Of a DNA stretch of 45,093 nt, positions 1 to 7,690 are shown one piece after another. Under the pieces are notes generated by a model. The model was not told where the DNA came from. It searched no databases and saw nothing but the letters and a program-made list of their open reading frames with translations. A program made the translations under genes and the position numbers. The stretch comes from an uncultured Collinsella sp. (GTDB lineage Bacteria; Actinomycetota; Coriobacteriia; Coriobacteriales; Coriobacteriaceae), in contig CAUBGU010000003.1 of the NCBI GenBank assembly GCA_958435545.1, positions 1 through 45,093 on the forward strand. The letters run 5' to 3'. Every line of letters begins with the position of its first letter. Position 1 is the first letter of the stretch.

Positions 1-20
1 GAGCTTGTGTAGGAGGAAGC

Positions 21-350
21 ATGAGCTATCTCATCATCGAGCTTGAGACGCAGCTACTTAAGACCGGAAAGACCAGTGCTGATCTGATTCGTGCCACGGG
101 GCATACTCCGGCTAATATTTCTAAGCTAAGAAACGGAAAAATTAAAGCTATTCGCCTTAAGACGCTTCTCGATATTTGCGATGAACTTGACTGTCAACCG
201 GGAGATATTATTCAGCGCGTGAGCGAGAAAGAGCTTGAGGAGCTTATTGTTGAGCGTGCAAAAAATGTCGTGAGGCAGATGCGGGACGGCGGAGGCAATG
301 AGGCGTTGCTTCCGACATCAGTCTTTGCTGTAGATTTGAGCGACGAGTAG
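21..350 (+). CDS. XRE-type helix-turn-helix regulator
   Basis: Small (109 aa) DNA-binding protein of the Cro/CI type, close to the HTH_26 (YozG-like) group. Residues 7-67 hold the helix-turn-helix: the segment TSADLIRATGHTPANISKLR followed by the typical KIKAIRLKTLLDICDELDCQPGDII. The C-terminal 40 residues (KELEELIVERAKNVV) look like a short amphipathic helix that could pair with another subunit. The start is set by AGGAGGAAGC just upstream of ATG 21. The gene ends in a clear terminator and stands before an ABC exporter operon, so a role in controlling that operon is possible but is inference from position only. Its A/T-rich codon use resembles the exporter genes and differs from the chromosomal genes further right. 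Confidence 0.85.
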   Translation: MSYLIIELETQLLKTGKTSADLIRATGHTPANISKLRNGKIKAIRLKTLLDICDELDCQPGDIIQRVSEKELEELIVERAKNVVRQMRDGGGNEALLPTSVFAVDLSDE

Positions 351-388
351 CATAAAGCGAACAACTATAACGAAATATCAGCGTAAAG

Positions 389-420
389 GGGCCCGTGTCT
401 AACACGGGTTCTTTCTTTTA
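389..420 (+). terminator. Rho-independent terminator after the XRE gene
   Basis: CCCGTGT-CTA-ACACGGG (392-408), extended by G-T pairs, is followed by TTCTTTCTTTT. It ends the XRE transcript 40 nt after its stop codon and before the promoter of the ABC genes. Confidence 0.85.
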
Positions 421-427
421 GATTACC

Positions 428-477
428 TTGACAAATATGAGTTATCGAAAAACAATAACAACTATGAAAAACGATAA
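428..477 (+). promoter_or_regulatory. Promoter and possible operator of the ABC exporter operon
   Basis: A perfect -35 TTGACA (428-433) lies 17 nt before AACAAT (451-456), a 4/6 match to the -10 consensus. An inverted repeat TTATCG (442-447)/CGATAA (472-477) spans the -10 and the probable transcription start, a placement typical of a repressor site. The neighbouring XRE protein is one candidate binder (inference). Confidence 0.55.
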
Positions 478-494
478 AGGAAAGAAGGAACGAT

Positions 495-1256
495 ATGAGC
501 GGTTTTGCTATCAAGCAGAACGGGAGGCCGATGAACGCATCAGCGATAAAGTTATCAAAGGTGTCAAAGCGCTACGGGAAACGGCGCGTTTTGCATGACG
601 TTTCCTTCGAGGTGCATCAGTCTGAGCTCCTTGCCCTTGTTGGTGCAAACGGTGCGGGCAAAAGCACGCTTATTAAAATCGTCTTGGGCCTCTGCGAGCC
701 ATCGTCGGGGAGCGTGGAGCTCTTTGGAGGCAAATCAAAAAGAGAGCTTGGCCTGATGCGGACGCGTGTCGGCTATGTGCCAGATTCCAGCGGAGCATAC
801 CAATCCCTCAGTGCGGTTGAGAATCTTCGGATCCGATGTGCGGAATGGGGGCTTGATGCGAATCGTGAGATTCCTCGCGTTTTGAGCCTAGTCGGGCTGG
901 ACGTCGATGAGAAAAAGAGCGTGAGCAGTTTTTCTCTGGGAATGAAACGGCGACTGGATATAGCTACGGCTTTATTGGGCGACACCGACGTACTAATTTT
1001 CGATGAGCCGGCAAATGGATTGGACCCGTTGGGCATCGAGAGTATATGGGCCCTTATCGGTCGATTGAATCGAGAACAGGGTAAGACCATGCTCATCTCT
1101 AGTCATGATTTGGATGAGTTGGCATCAGTTGCAACAAGTTGCGTGTTTATTCATGACGGCGAACTGCTGAAAATGGAATCGATGGACGTCATAAGGGATG
1201 AGGCGCCATCTCTAAAAGAGTATTACAGGCGCTTGATGAAGGCGGTCTCGCTATGA
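495..1256 (+). CDS. ABC exporter ATP-binding subunit
   Basis: ATPase of an ABC-2 type exporter, 253 aa, acting at the inner face of the membrane. Visible motifs in order: Walker A GANGAGKST, Q-loop region (RVGYVPDSSGAYQ), a degenerate signature motif FSLGMKRRL instead of LSGGQ (common in the bacitracin and lantibiotic immunity branch), Walker B VLIFDEPANGLDP, and the H-loop SSHDLDE. ATG 495 follows AGAAGGAA at short distance; a second in-frame ATG at 531 is possible and would remove a weakly conserved N-terminus. The stop overlaps the start of the next gene (ATGA), so the three genes 495-2879 form one translationally coupled operon. The substrate cannot be read from the sequence; peptide antibiotic export or self-protection is the usual role of this branch. 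Confidence 0.9.
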   Translation: MSGFAIKQNGRPMNASAIKLSKVSKRYGKRRVLHDVSFEVHQSELLALVGANGAGKSTLIKIVLGLCEPSSGSVELFGGKSKRELGLMRTRVGYVPDSSGAYQSLSAVENLRIRCAEWGLDANREIPRVLSLVGLDVDEKKSVSSFSLGMKRRLDIATALLGDTDVLIFDEPANGLDPLGIESIWALIGRLNREQGKTMLISSHDLDELASVATSCVFIHDGELLKMESMDVIRDEAPSLKEYYRRLMKAVSL

Positions 1257-2077
1257 AGCGGGCGATCCATCCCATAAAGGCAGATATGATGCGTTTGCAC
1301 AGGATGTTTCCGGCGAAGTTTGGTCTTGCGCTTATTCTGGCGTTCGGCCTTCTCTTCGGTGTCTTTCTAAAAAACGGAACAACGTTGCTCGCCTTTGGCA
1401 ATAGCGTTTTTGGGAAGGATATTGGTTTCTGCTGGAATGTAATCGATCCTTCTGCACCCGATGAGTCCCTTGTGCGCAGTGCTTTTGCCGGCACGTCTCT
1501 GTTCGTTCCGCTCATCGTTTGCCTGGCGATTTTACAGGAGTGCGGCTATGAAGAGGGACACCGAATTTCTTCAGCAAGAGGTCTTACCCGCTTTAATGGG
1601 GTCCTAGCACATGTGCTTTCGTTTGCTTTAATAATTGGCGTAGCATATAGCGCGCTTTGCCTTCTTCTTTTTGCAATAGCCATAATACGTGGAGGGCATA
1701 ACCTCTCGCACGACATGCTGGCTGCATTTTTGCCTGCAATGATAGTCAACGCTGTATTGGTGATATCGGTTGCGCTGGAGACGGTGACCATCTATCGGAT
1801 TACAGGCAGCGCTGTATTGAGCGGGGCTGCGATAATTATTGGATTTGTCATGAGCTTGACGCTCTACGGAACTTACCTTCAGACGCCCATACCGTCCTTG
1901 CGATGGATCTTCTTTCTTCCGGGGCCGTACCTTGGAGTCGGATGTGCCTTTGGGTATAGCGATATGGGGCAGCTGACGCTTCTGGGATATGGCGTGGCAG
2001 CCAGCTGTCTATCGGTATTGATTTACGCTCTCGTGAGCTTTCGTGCTGGGGGTGTGCTCAATGGCTCGTCAGACTAG
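1253..2077 (+). CDS. ABC-2 type permease subunit 1
   Basis: Integral membrane protein of 274 aa with about six hydrophobic segments (for example FGLALILAFGLLFGVFL, LFVPLIVCLAILQ, VLSFALIIGVAYSALCLLLFAIAII, AAIIIGFVMSLTLYG). The order is a large extracytoplasmic loop after the first helix and then a cluster of five helices, as in ABC-2 permeases. It starts inside the stop codon of the ATPase gene and overlaps the next permease by 17 nt, so all three subunits are made together. I see no substrate-specific motif. With its partner it probably forms the heterodimeric channel energised by the upstream ATPase. Confidence 0.75.
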   Translation: MKRAIHPIKADMMRLHRMFPAKFGLALILAFGLLFGVFLKNGTTLLAFGNSVFGKDIGFCWNVIDPSAPDESLVRSAFAGTSLFVPLIVCLAILQECGYEEGHRISSARGLTRFNGVLAHVLSFALIIGVAYSALCLLLFAIAIIRGGHNLSHDMLAAFLPAMIVNAVLVISVALETVTIYRITGSAVLSGAAIIIGFVMSLTLYGTYLQTPIPSLRWIFFLPGPYLGVGCAFGYSDMGQLTLLGYGVAASCLSVLIYALVSFRAGGVLNGSSD

Positions 2078-2879
2078 AAGATTCCTTCATTCAGAATTGA
2101 AGCATGTGAGCAAATGGACGTACGCCTTAATCCTGGTAATTTATGCGTGCATGGTGGTATTGCAGCTTAATTCTTTCCCGATGTGGTTCTGTAGCCTCCG
2201 TGAGAACAGTTTCTTGGGCTTTTTCCCAGACCCGACACTTCGGCTATCGGCAGAGGATGTCCTTCTATTTGGTAATGCAGAGGTTTTCCGCGGTCTGCTG
2301 TTCAACGTGGCCCCGTTGGCTCATGCATTGTTCTTTCCGTTCATCGCGGCTTGCATTGTGCCGCGCTTTGTCAGTTCGGGCTGTATTGAGGAACCGTGGG
2401 GGTTGTCGGAGGCTCGGGGAGGGAAGCGTGTGTGCGCTATCGTTGCGCGAGTGGTGCTGTCTTCTTTTGCCCTTTTGGGCGCATTTATCCTGTCAAGTGT
2501 CGTTTTGTACTGTCTTAACTGCGTAATCGTTTTGGATGCTCAGCAGTATTTCAACCTGAATATATTTTGCTATCGACTTCTTCTGGCGAGTGTCGTCTGC
2601 CTTGCATACGTGGTCTCTTGCGTGATCGCTGTTTCCTATTTTGGGTCCGGCTTCGGTCCGATTGGCATGCTGCTGCTTGTCAACGTCGTAGCGATCTACA
2701 TACAGCTCGGGGCCAATTCCATGCTTCCGCTACCGTCCTCGATGCTCATGTGGATTTGCGGCGTGACCCCGTTGGGGGATGGTCAATGCGTTTCGATTTT
2801 ATTTGACTGCCTAATAAACGTAGCAAGCGTTTTTGCCATCTGCTTTACAGTCGACCGATTGCGGTCGAGATTTCTTTGA
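2061..2879 (+). CDS. ABC-2 type permease subunit 2
   Basis: Second membrane subunit, 272 aa from ATG 2061, with about six hydrophobic segments (YALILVIYACMVVLQL, APLAHALFFPFIAACIVP, VVLSSFALLGAFILSSVVLYCL, LLLASVVCLAYVVSCVIAV, MLLLVNVVAIYIQLG, CLINVASVFAICFTV). A GTG at 2043 would add six residues, but GGGGGTG just before 2061 fits a ribosome site for the ATG. The first 17 nt lie within the preceding gene. The pair of similar-length, weakly related permeases argues for a heterodimeric exporter. The gene is followed by a strong hairpin shared with the convergent gene. Confidence 0.75.
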   Translation: MARQTRRFLHSELKHVSKWTYALILVIYACMVVLQLNSFPMWFCSLRENSFLGFFPDPTLRLSAEDVLLFGNAEVFRGLLFNVAPLAHALFFPFIAACIVPRFVSSGCIEEPWGLSEARGGKRVCAIVARVVLSSFALLGAFILSSVVLYCLNCVIVLDAQQYFNLNIFCYRLLLASVVCLAYVVSCVIAVSYFGSGFGPIGMLLLVNVVAIYIQLGANSMLPLPSSMLMWICGVTPLGDGQCVSILFDCLINVASVFAICFTVDRLRSRFL

Positions 2880-2917
2880 TTGTTTGTGAGGGATAATCAT
2901 ACTGAGCATACCAAATA

Positions 2918-2957
2918 CAGGGGGGGGCGGGCACCGTGGCTGGTGTCCGCCCCCCTG
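2918..2957. terminator. Bidirectional G/C-rich hairpin between convergent genes
   Basis: CAGGGGGGGGCGGGCACC pairs with GGTGTCCGCCCCCCTG with a two-base bulge around the loop GTGGCT. It lies between the stops of the ABC operon (2879) and the amidotransferase-like gene (2991). There is no long T tract on either side, so termination efficiency is uncertain. Confidence 0.6.
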
Positions 2958-2990
2958 GCATGGAAGGTTTAAGCCTGTGTGATTTGCGAG

Positions 2991-3800
2991 CTAGCGTGCC
3001 TGCTTGACCTTTGCCGCTGCCTCGACAAACGACTTCCACAGGTTAAAGTCGGTCTCGAGCGTCTTCCACGTGTACTCGGGGTGCCATTGCACACCCAAGC
3101 AGAACGGCTGGCCTTCGACCTCGATGCACTCGGGAACGCCGTCGGTTGCCTTGGCGACCAAGCGCGTGCTTTTACCCAGACGCTCGACGCAGCAGTGGTG
3201 TGCGGAGTTGGTCTGGATCAGCCTGTGCCCGCCAACCGCGCGCTCCAACAGCGAACCTGGCACGACCTCGACGGGATGCACGGGGTCGTTGAGCACGTGG
3301 GTGTGGCGCCACTGCGTGCGGCCCTCGCGAGCGCCCAGGCTCGGCACGTCCATGCACAGGGTGCCGCCAGTGGCGACGTTGAGCAACTGCGTGCCGCGGC
3401 AGGTGGTAAAGAGCGGCTTCTTGGCGCGAAGTATCTCGTTAACCAGCTTAAACTCAAAACGGTCGCGAATCTCGCAGCACAGCGTGGGGTCGTAAGGACG
3501 CTCGTCGCCCCAGCGTTTGGGGTTGACGTCCGGGCCGCCGGGAATGGCGATGCCGTCGGCGATTTCCACGTAATGACGGATAACGTCGACGTCTTCGGTA
3601 ATGGACATCTGCAGCGGCAGACCGCCGGCGGCAAGAATGGCATCGACAAATACGCTCGCAATCTCCTCGTTGGGGGAGAGCGTCTCGCTCAAATAGGGCT
3701 TCGCTTCTTCCCAGCGTGGTGCTACCAGGATAAGCGGGCGGTCAGCAGGATCGACGTCGACGTGCGGAGTGTAGGACGATGAGGTGCGGGTTCCGATCAT
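2991..3800 (-). CDS. Gamma-glutamyl-gamma-aminobutyrate hydrolase family protein (peptidase C26)
   Basis: Class-I glutamine amidotransferase-like hydrolase of 269 aa, related to PuuD, which splits gamma-glutamyl amides in polyamine breakdown. The nucleophile elbow TTCRGTQ (near residue 139) holds the catalytic Cys, and VQWHPEYT (near residue 235) holds the His of the triad. GGPDVNP after the first Rossmann half and NSAHHCCV before the triad are family hallmarks. It is a soluble cytoplasmic enzyme; no signal peptide is seen. It is followed on the same strand by an amino acid ABC importer after an 87-bp gap, so a link between importing glutamate-type compounds and hydrolysing gamma-glutamyl compounds is plausible. 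The exact substrate (gamma-glutamyl-GABA, or another peptide) cannot be fixed from sequence. Confidence 0.88.
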   Translation of the reverse strand: MIGTRTSSSYTPHVDVDPADRPLILVAPRWEEAKPYLSETLSPNEEIASVFVDAILAAGGLPLQMSITEDVDVIRHYVEIADGIAIPGGPDVNPKRWGDERPYDPTLCCEIRDRFEFKLVNEILRAKKPLFTTCRGTQLLNVATGGTLCMDVPSLGAREGRTQWRHTHVLNDPVHPVEVVPGSLLERAVGGHRLIQTNSAHHCCVERLGKSTRLVAKATDGVPECIEVEGQPFCLGVQWHPEYTWKTLETDFNLWKSFVEAAAKVKQAR

Positions 3801-3887
3801 GGGTGCGGCTTTCGAATCCGGGTGGACATGGCACAGGGGTGGCGCTGGACAAACGTTACTGATGAATTTGCCCGCGTGGCAATTGGG

Positions 3888-4652
3888 TTAGTGGCCCTTA
3901 ATGGAGTTGAGGAAGTCCTGGGCGCGCTTGGTCTGGGGGTGGTCGAAGAACTCGTCGGGTGTGCCGGTTTCCACGATCTGGCCGTCGGCCATAAACACGA
4001 CGCGGTCGGCCACGCGGCGGGCGAAGTTCATCTCGTGCGTGATGACGATCATCGTCATGCCCTGCTGGGCCAGACGGACCATGACCTCGAGCACCTCGTT
4101 GATCATTTCGGGGTCAAGGGCGCTCGTGGGCTCGTCAAAAAGCATGGCCTTGGGTTGCATGGCAAGCGAACGTGCGATGGCTACGCGCTGTTGCTGGCCG
4201 CCCGAGAGCTGTGCGGGCACCTTATCGGCCTGCTCGGCAACGCCCACGCGGCCCAGCAGGTTCATGGCGCGCTCACGAGCTTCCTCCTTGGAGACGCCCA
4301 GCACATCGACCGGTCCCAGCATGACGTTCTGCAGTACGGTCATATGTGCAAACAGGTTGAACTGCTGAAATACCATGCCCAGCTCGGCACGCATGCGGGC
4401 AAGATCCTTGCCTTCCTGTGGCAGGGGCTCGCCCTCGATGAGGATCTCGCCTGAGTCGATGGTTTCCAGGCGATTGATGGTTCGGCACATGGTCGACTTG
4501 CCCGAGCCCGAGGGTCCGATCACAACGACGACCTCGCCGCGGTCGACCGAGAGATTGATGTCGTTGAGAACGTGCAGATCGCCGTAGTGCTTATCGACGT
4601 GCCTGAGCTCGATCAGCGGCTGATTGCCGGTGGAAGAGATGCTCTGTGCCAT
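3888..4652 (-). CDS. glnQ: Polar amino acid ABC importer ATPase (GlnQ type)
   Basis: ATP-binding subunit of a polar amino acid importer, 254 aa, cytoplasmic. Motifs: Walker A GPSGSGKSTMCR, Q-loop GMVFQQFNLFAH, signature LSGGQQQR, Walker B MLFDEPTSALDP, H-loop VITHEM. Variations such as INRLE and the NLFAHMTVLQN stretch are typical of the glutamine/glutamate (GlnQ/GltL) group. ATG 4652 is preceded by AAGGAG nine bases upstream. It is the last gene of the order binding protein - permease - permease - ATPase (7312 to 3888), 36 nt after the second permease, and is expected to be co-transcribed with both permeases. Confidence 0.92.
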   Translation of the reverse strand: MAQSISSTGNQPLIELRHVDKHYGDLHVLNDINLSVDRGEVVVVIGPSGSGKSTMCRTINRLETIDSGEILIEGEPLPQEGKDLARMRAELGMVFQQFNLFAHMTVLQNVMLGPVDVLGVSKEEARERAMNLLGRVGVAEQADKVPAQLSGGQQQRVAIARSLAMQPKAMLFDEPTSALDPEMINEVLEVMVRLAQQGMTMIVITHEMNFARRVADRVVFMADGQIVETGTPDEFFDHPQTKRAQDFLNSIKGH

Positions 4653-4688
4653 GGTGCTCGGCTCCTTATGACTCGAAATGGTAAAGCG

Positions 4689-5522
4689 TTAGCGGATGAT
4701 GGTCGCGCCGGTCTTGTGCGAAACGTAGACAGCGGCCTTGTTAATCGCGACGTTGATGAGGATGTAGATGACCGCGATAACCAGGTAGACCGACACGAGG
4801 GCGTCGTAGTTGGTAATGAGCACGCGGGCGTTTTGCATGAGGTCGGGGTAGCTCACCACATAGGCGACGGTGGTGTCTTTGACTACGACTACAAGCTGCG
4901 AAATCAATGACGGAATGATAAACCGAATAGCCTGCGGCAACACGATTTTAAAGGTGATTTTAGCCTTGGAGAGGCCGAGCGCCTGGGCCGCCTCGACCTG
5001 GCCACGCGGCACGGCGTTGACGCCGGCACGGAAGATCTCGGCCAGCACGCCGGCGGCAGCGAGCGCGACGGGAAGCGTGAGCATCCAAAACGACGGCAGC
5101 GCAATCTTGTACTGGGGCAGCACCAAAAAGAAGAAGTAAATGAACAGAAGGCTCGGTACGCCGCGGAAGAAATCGGTGAGCACGCGGCAGACCAGCTGCA
5201 GCGGCTTAATGTCGCTGGTGCGGCCGAGCATAAGGGCTAAGCCCAGCACCAGCGCGATGGCGCCAGCGGTGAGTGCGACTTTAACGGTGCCCTCAAAGCC
5301 GGCAAGCAAGAACTTCCAGGTGGTGAGGTGCGTAAAGAAATACCAATAGTGGACCGAAAGCTGGCCGGTCACATAGAAGCGCTGCAGCACCAGGGCGACG
5401 AGCGCGGCCACGGCGACGAGTGAGATGGCGGTGCCGATGCGAATCTTGGCGCGCATCTTGGGGCCGGGAGCCTCGTAGAGCGCATCGCGCATGGTGAGTG
5501 CAGGGGAGGAATGCTTGCTCAT
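4689..5522 (-). CDS. Amino acid ABC importer permease
   Basis: Membrane subunit of the importer, 277 aa. A roughly 30-residue cytoplasmic N-terminus precedes the first membrane helix (IGTAISLVAVAALVALVL); four more follow. The EAA loop that contacts the ATPase is present: EIFRAGVNAVPRGQVEAAQA with the downstream LGLSKAKITFKIVLPQAIRF, a diagnostic HisMQ/GlnP pattern. Its start overlaps the stop of the other permease by 4 nt, showing coupled translation. Together the two permeases form a heterodimeric pore in the cytoplasmic membrane. Confidence 0.9.
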   Translation of the reverse strand: MSKHSSPALTMRDALYEAPGPKMRAKIRIGTAISLVAVAALVALVLQRFYVTGQLSVHYWYFFTHLTTWKFLLAGFEGTVKVALTAGAIALVLGLALMLGRTSDIKPLQLVCRVLTDFFRGVPSLLFIYFFFLVLPQYKIALPSFWMLTLPVALAAAGVLAEIFRAGVNAVPRGQVEAAQALGLSKAKITFKIVLPQAIRFIIPSLISQLVVVVKDTTVAYVVSYPDLMQNARVLITNYDALVSVYLVIAVIYILINVAINKAAVYVSHKTGATIIR

Positions 5523-6178
5523 CGGAGGATCCTCGCCTTCTTATCGATGTAGTTGCCAATGTGGCTCACCACAAAGGCCGTGCCCAGGTAGCCGAGCGCC
5601 GAGATAAAGAACGCGGCGACGCCGCCGAGCGAGCGCGTGTTGATATAGCTCACCACGCCGGTGAGCTCCTGCGGTTTAAGCGGCACCTGACTGCCGAGCG
5701 CAGTGGTGAGCATGACGGCGATAAAGAGGTTGGTCATGGGCAACACACTCGAACGCAGCGCCTGCGGAATCACGATCTTGGCGAGGATACGGCTGAAGCT
5801 CATGCCCAGCGAACGTGCGGCTTCGACCTGGCCGACGCCGACGGTGTTGATGCCACTCATAAAGTTCTCGGAACCAAAGGCCGAGCCCAAAAGGACCGTG
5901 GCGACGATAACGCAGGTGCGGTAGGGCAGAACAATCTTGAGCGGCGGCAGCGCATAGACGACGATGATGAGCAGCGCGATGCCGGGGATGTTACGGAAGA
6001 CCTGGACATACAGGTCGCCAAAGACGCGCAGCGGCTTGAGCGGCGACACGCGCATCACGGTGACGGCGACGGCCAGCACCATGGCGATGGCAAACGACTC
6101 AAGCGTCATGCCCCAGGTTGCTAGCAGCGCGTCGATATAGTTCTGGCCATAGAGCGACCAGAGCTCGGAGAGACTCAT
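5519..6178 (-). CDS. Amino acid ABC importer permease
   Basis: Second permease, 219 aa, the usual length for this family. The EAA loop reads NTVGVGQVEAARSLGMSFSR followed by ILAKIVIPQALR. Five hydrophobic segments are visible, starting with SFAIAMVLAVAVTVM. The N-terminus (SLSELWSLYGQNYIDALLATWG) matches the GluC/GlnP start with its conserved G-x-T-L segment. It lies directly downstream of a hairpin that separates it from the highly expressed binding-protein gene. Confidence 0.9.
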   Translation of the reverse strand: MSLSELWSLYGQNYIDALLATWGMTLESFAIAMVLAVAVTVMRVSPLKPLRVFGDLYVQVFRNIPGIALLIIVVYALPPLKIVLPYRTCVIVATVLLGSAFGSENFMSGINTVGVGQVEAARSLGMSFSRILAKIVIPQALRSSVLPMTNLFIAVMLTTALGSQVPLKPQELTGVVSYINTRSLGGVAAFFISALGYLGTAFVVSHIGNYIDKKARILR

Positions 6179-6202
6179 GCGGACCTCCCGCCGATAAGGA
6201 AA

Positions 6203-6228
6203 GGGGCTTCCGTGTGTACGGAAGCCCC
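6203..6228 (-). terminator. Intra-operon hairpin between binding protein and permeases
   Basis: GGGGCTTCCG (6203-6212) pairs perfectly with CGGAAGCCCC (6219-6228); an extra T-A pair leaves a 4-nt loop. On the minus strand it is followed by TTTCCTT. It lies after the binding-protein stop and 25 nt before the first permease start. Such hairpins usually stop most transcripts, or protect the 3' end, so the binding protein is made in excess (established for many ABC operons; inferred here). Confidence 0.7.
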
Positions 6229-6316
6229 GACAACTCTGTGTGGAAACAGTTTACCGCAATAAAGCGCATCGTGCGTTTCCATATGGTTTCGTTGCGGCCG
6301 TTACCAGGCTCGCTGC

Positions 6317-7312
6317 CTAGGCGCCGATCTCGGGCAGCTCGGGAACATTGGTGTCGCCCGTACGGTCTCCGATGCAGATCTGCCACAGCTCGGTCCAGGT
6401 GCCGTCGTCCTCGATCTTCTTAAGGAAGTCGTTGACAAAGGCGACGCCGTCGGAATCGAGCGGCAGACCGATGCCATAGGGCTCCTTGCTGCCGAAGGGC
6501 TTGCCGGCGATCTTGTACTTACCGGGCTCGCGTACCAGGGCGCTCTGCTGCATGTTGTTGTCGATGACGTAGGCGTCAACGCGGCCCTGCTGAAGTGCCT
6601 GGCGGGCCTCCTCGTCGGTCTTGAACTCCTGCTGGCTGGCCTTGGGGGCGAACTCCTCCAGGATGGCGGGGCCGTTGGAGCCGGACTGGACGGCGACGTT
6701 CTTGTCGGCCAGGTCGTCGACGCTCTTGATGTCGTCGTTATCGGCGAGCACCAGGATAGCCTGCTGGGTGTAGTAGTAGGGACCGGCAAAGGAGACGAGC
6801 TTCTTGCGTTCGTCAGTGATGGTGTAGGTGGCAAAGACAGCGTCGACCTGGCCGTTCTGCAGGACGGACTCGCGCGTGTCCGAGGTCACCTGGGTGATCT
6901 CGACCTTGTTCTCGCCCAGAATGTAGTTGGACAGGAGCTGTGCGATACCAGCATCGAAGCCGCGGGTCTGGCCGTCTTTCTCGTTGAGGAGGGAGAAGAG
7001 CGTGGAGGTCTGAACGCCGCCGATCTTAAAGACGCCGGCGTCCTTGACGGCCGTGGCCCAGGTGCTGGCGGCGATGGCGTCGTCATCGGCCTGGGGGCCG
7101 TTGTCGACGAGCTTGTCGAACGCCTTAGCGTCGAGCGTGGTGGAAGCCTCGGTATCCTCGGAGCTCTTGGAGGAACCGGCGGCGGAACCCTTGTCGGCCT
7201 CGGCGCTGGTGTCGGAGCAGCCGGCAAGACCAAGGCCGGCGACGGTTGCGAAGGTGGCGGCAACGAAGCCGCGGCGGTCGAGAACGACCTGCTGGGAGAG
7301 GTTCTTGCTCAT
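6317..7312 (-). CDS. Amino acid ABC importer substrate-binding lipoprotein
   Basis: Extracellular binding protein of the PBP2 / SBP_bac_3 family, 331 aa. The N-terminus (SKNLSQQVVLDRRGFVAATF) carries an RRGF twin-arginine-like motif, and LAGC is a lipobox, so it is probably a lipoprotein exported by Tat or Sec and anchored to the membrane outer face. A Ser/Asp/Glu-rich linker follows (DTSAEADKGSAAGSSKSSED). The mature fold shows GFDAGIAQLLSNYIL, VTSDTRESVLQNGQVDAVFATYTIT (the substrate-contacting segment) and VQSGSNGPAILEEFAPKA. Similar proteins bind glutamate, glutamine or aspartate. ATG 7312 follows AAAGGTG. It heads the importer operon and has its own promoter. Confidence 0.92.
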   Translation of the reverse strand: MSKNLSQQVVLDRRGFVAATFATVAGLGLAGCSDTSAEADKGSAAGSSKSSEDTEASTTLDAKAFDKLVDNGPQADDDAIAASTWATAVKDAGVFKIGGVQTSTLFSLLNEKDGQTRGFDAGIAQLLSNYILGENKVEITQVTSDTRESVLQNGQVDAVFATYTITDERKKLVSFAGPYYYTQQAILVLADNDDIKSVDDLADKNVAVQSGSNGPAILEEFAPKASQQEFKTDEEARQALQQGRVDAYVIDNNMQQSALVREPGKYKIAGKPFGSKEPYGIGLPLDSDGVAFVNDFLKKIEDDGTWTELWQICIGDRTGDTNVPELPEIGA

Positions 7313-7355
7313 GGTAGAACACCTTTCTCAATAAAATCCCTAGCGGTTGAGTAGA

Positions 7356-7385
7356 GTTATACCCCATCGCGCTCAAATGGGTCAA
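7356..7385 (-). promoter_or_regulatory. Promoter of the amino acid importer
   Basis: On the minus strand TTGACC (7385-7380) and TATAAC (7361-7356) are separated by 18 nt, 43 nt before the binding-protein ATG. It is the best sigma-70-like promoter in this part of the window. Confidence 0.65.
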
Positions 7386-7440
7386 CACGAAATAACTCAG
7401 AAACATACTTGTCTTATGGGTAATTCTACCTACCAAAAAG

Positions 7441-7471
7441 GGACAGGTTTATTTTGGCAGGTTTTATCTGG
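7441..7471. repeat. Tandem 14-mer next to a GGGACAG motif
   Basis: CAGGTTTATTTTGG (7444-7457) is followed directly by CAGGTTTTATCTGG (7458-7471), a tandem 14-bp repeat with three differences. It overlaps GGGACAG (7440-7446), a heptamer that recurs inside the palindromes at 7619 and 18141. No gene is visible here. Confidence 0.5.
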
Positions 7472-7536
7472 GCAAACGCCGATTATTGCAGCTGAGATAG
7501 CGCTTTGCAGACGACGTGGTCGCTCACAGCGGTCGC

Positions 7537-7620
7537 TATAATGGCGGCAACGCGACGCATATATAAGTAAGGAGACCGCGTATGAACGGCTATTCGTTTT
7601 TCGCACCGACCATGACTTAG
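7537..7620 (+). CDS. 12-codon reading frame with own -10 box and ribosome site
   Basis: A perfect TATAAT (7537-7542), AAGGAGA (7569-7575) and ATG 7582 begin a frame encoding MNGYSFFAPTMT with TAG at 7618-7620; the coding part is 7582-7620. The stop codon touches the left arm of a perfect 14-bp hairpin. It may be a leader peptide, or the 5' stub of a gene whose remainder was lost when the palindromic element arrived. No gene follows on this strand for over 2 kb, which favours a remnant. No -35 box at normal spacing was seen. Confidence 0.3.
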
Positions 7621-7659
7621 AACCACCACAAAGGGGACAGGCACCTTTGTGGTGGTTCT
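7619..7659. repeat. Palindromic element with GGGACAG-type loop
   Basis: AACCACCACAAAGG (7621-7634) and CCTTTGTGGTGGTT (7644-7657) pair perfectly, with two more pairs outside; the loop region includes GGGACAGGC. It shares CAAAGG...CCTTTG and the GGGACAG core with the element at 18141 and, more distantly, 32531. There is no T tract, so it looks more like a dispersed REP-type element than a terminator. Confidence 0.6.
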
Positions 7660-7690
7660 TGCAGATGTGGCGGCCTGCCTCTCTGCTTTG

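Noticed and set aside
2979..3782. Open frame on the plus strand opposite the peptidase C26 gene
   Set aside because: Antisense shadow; the minus-strand protein shows the catalytic Cys and His motifs.
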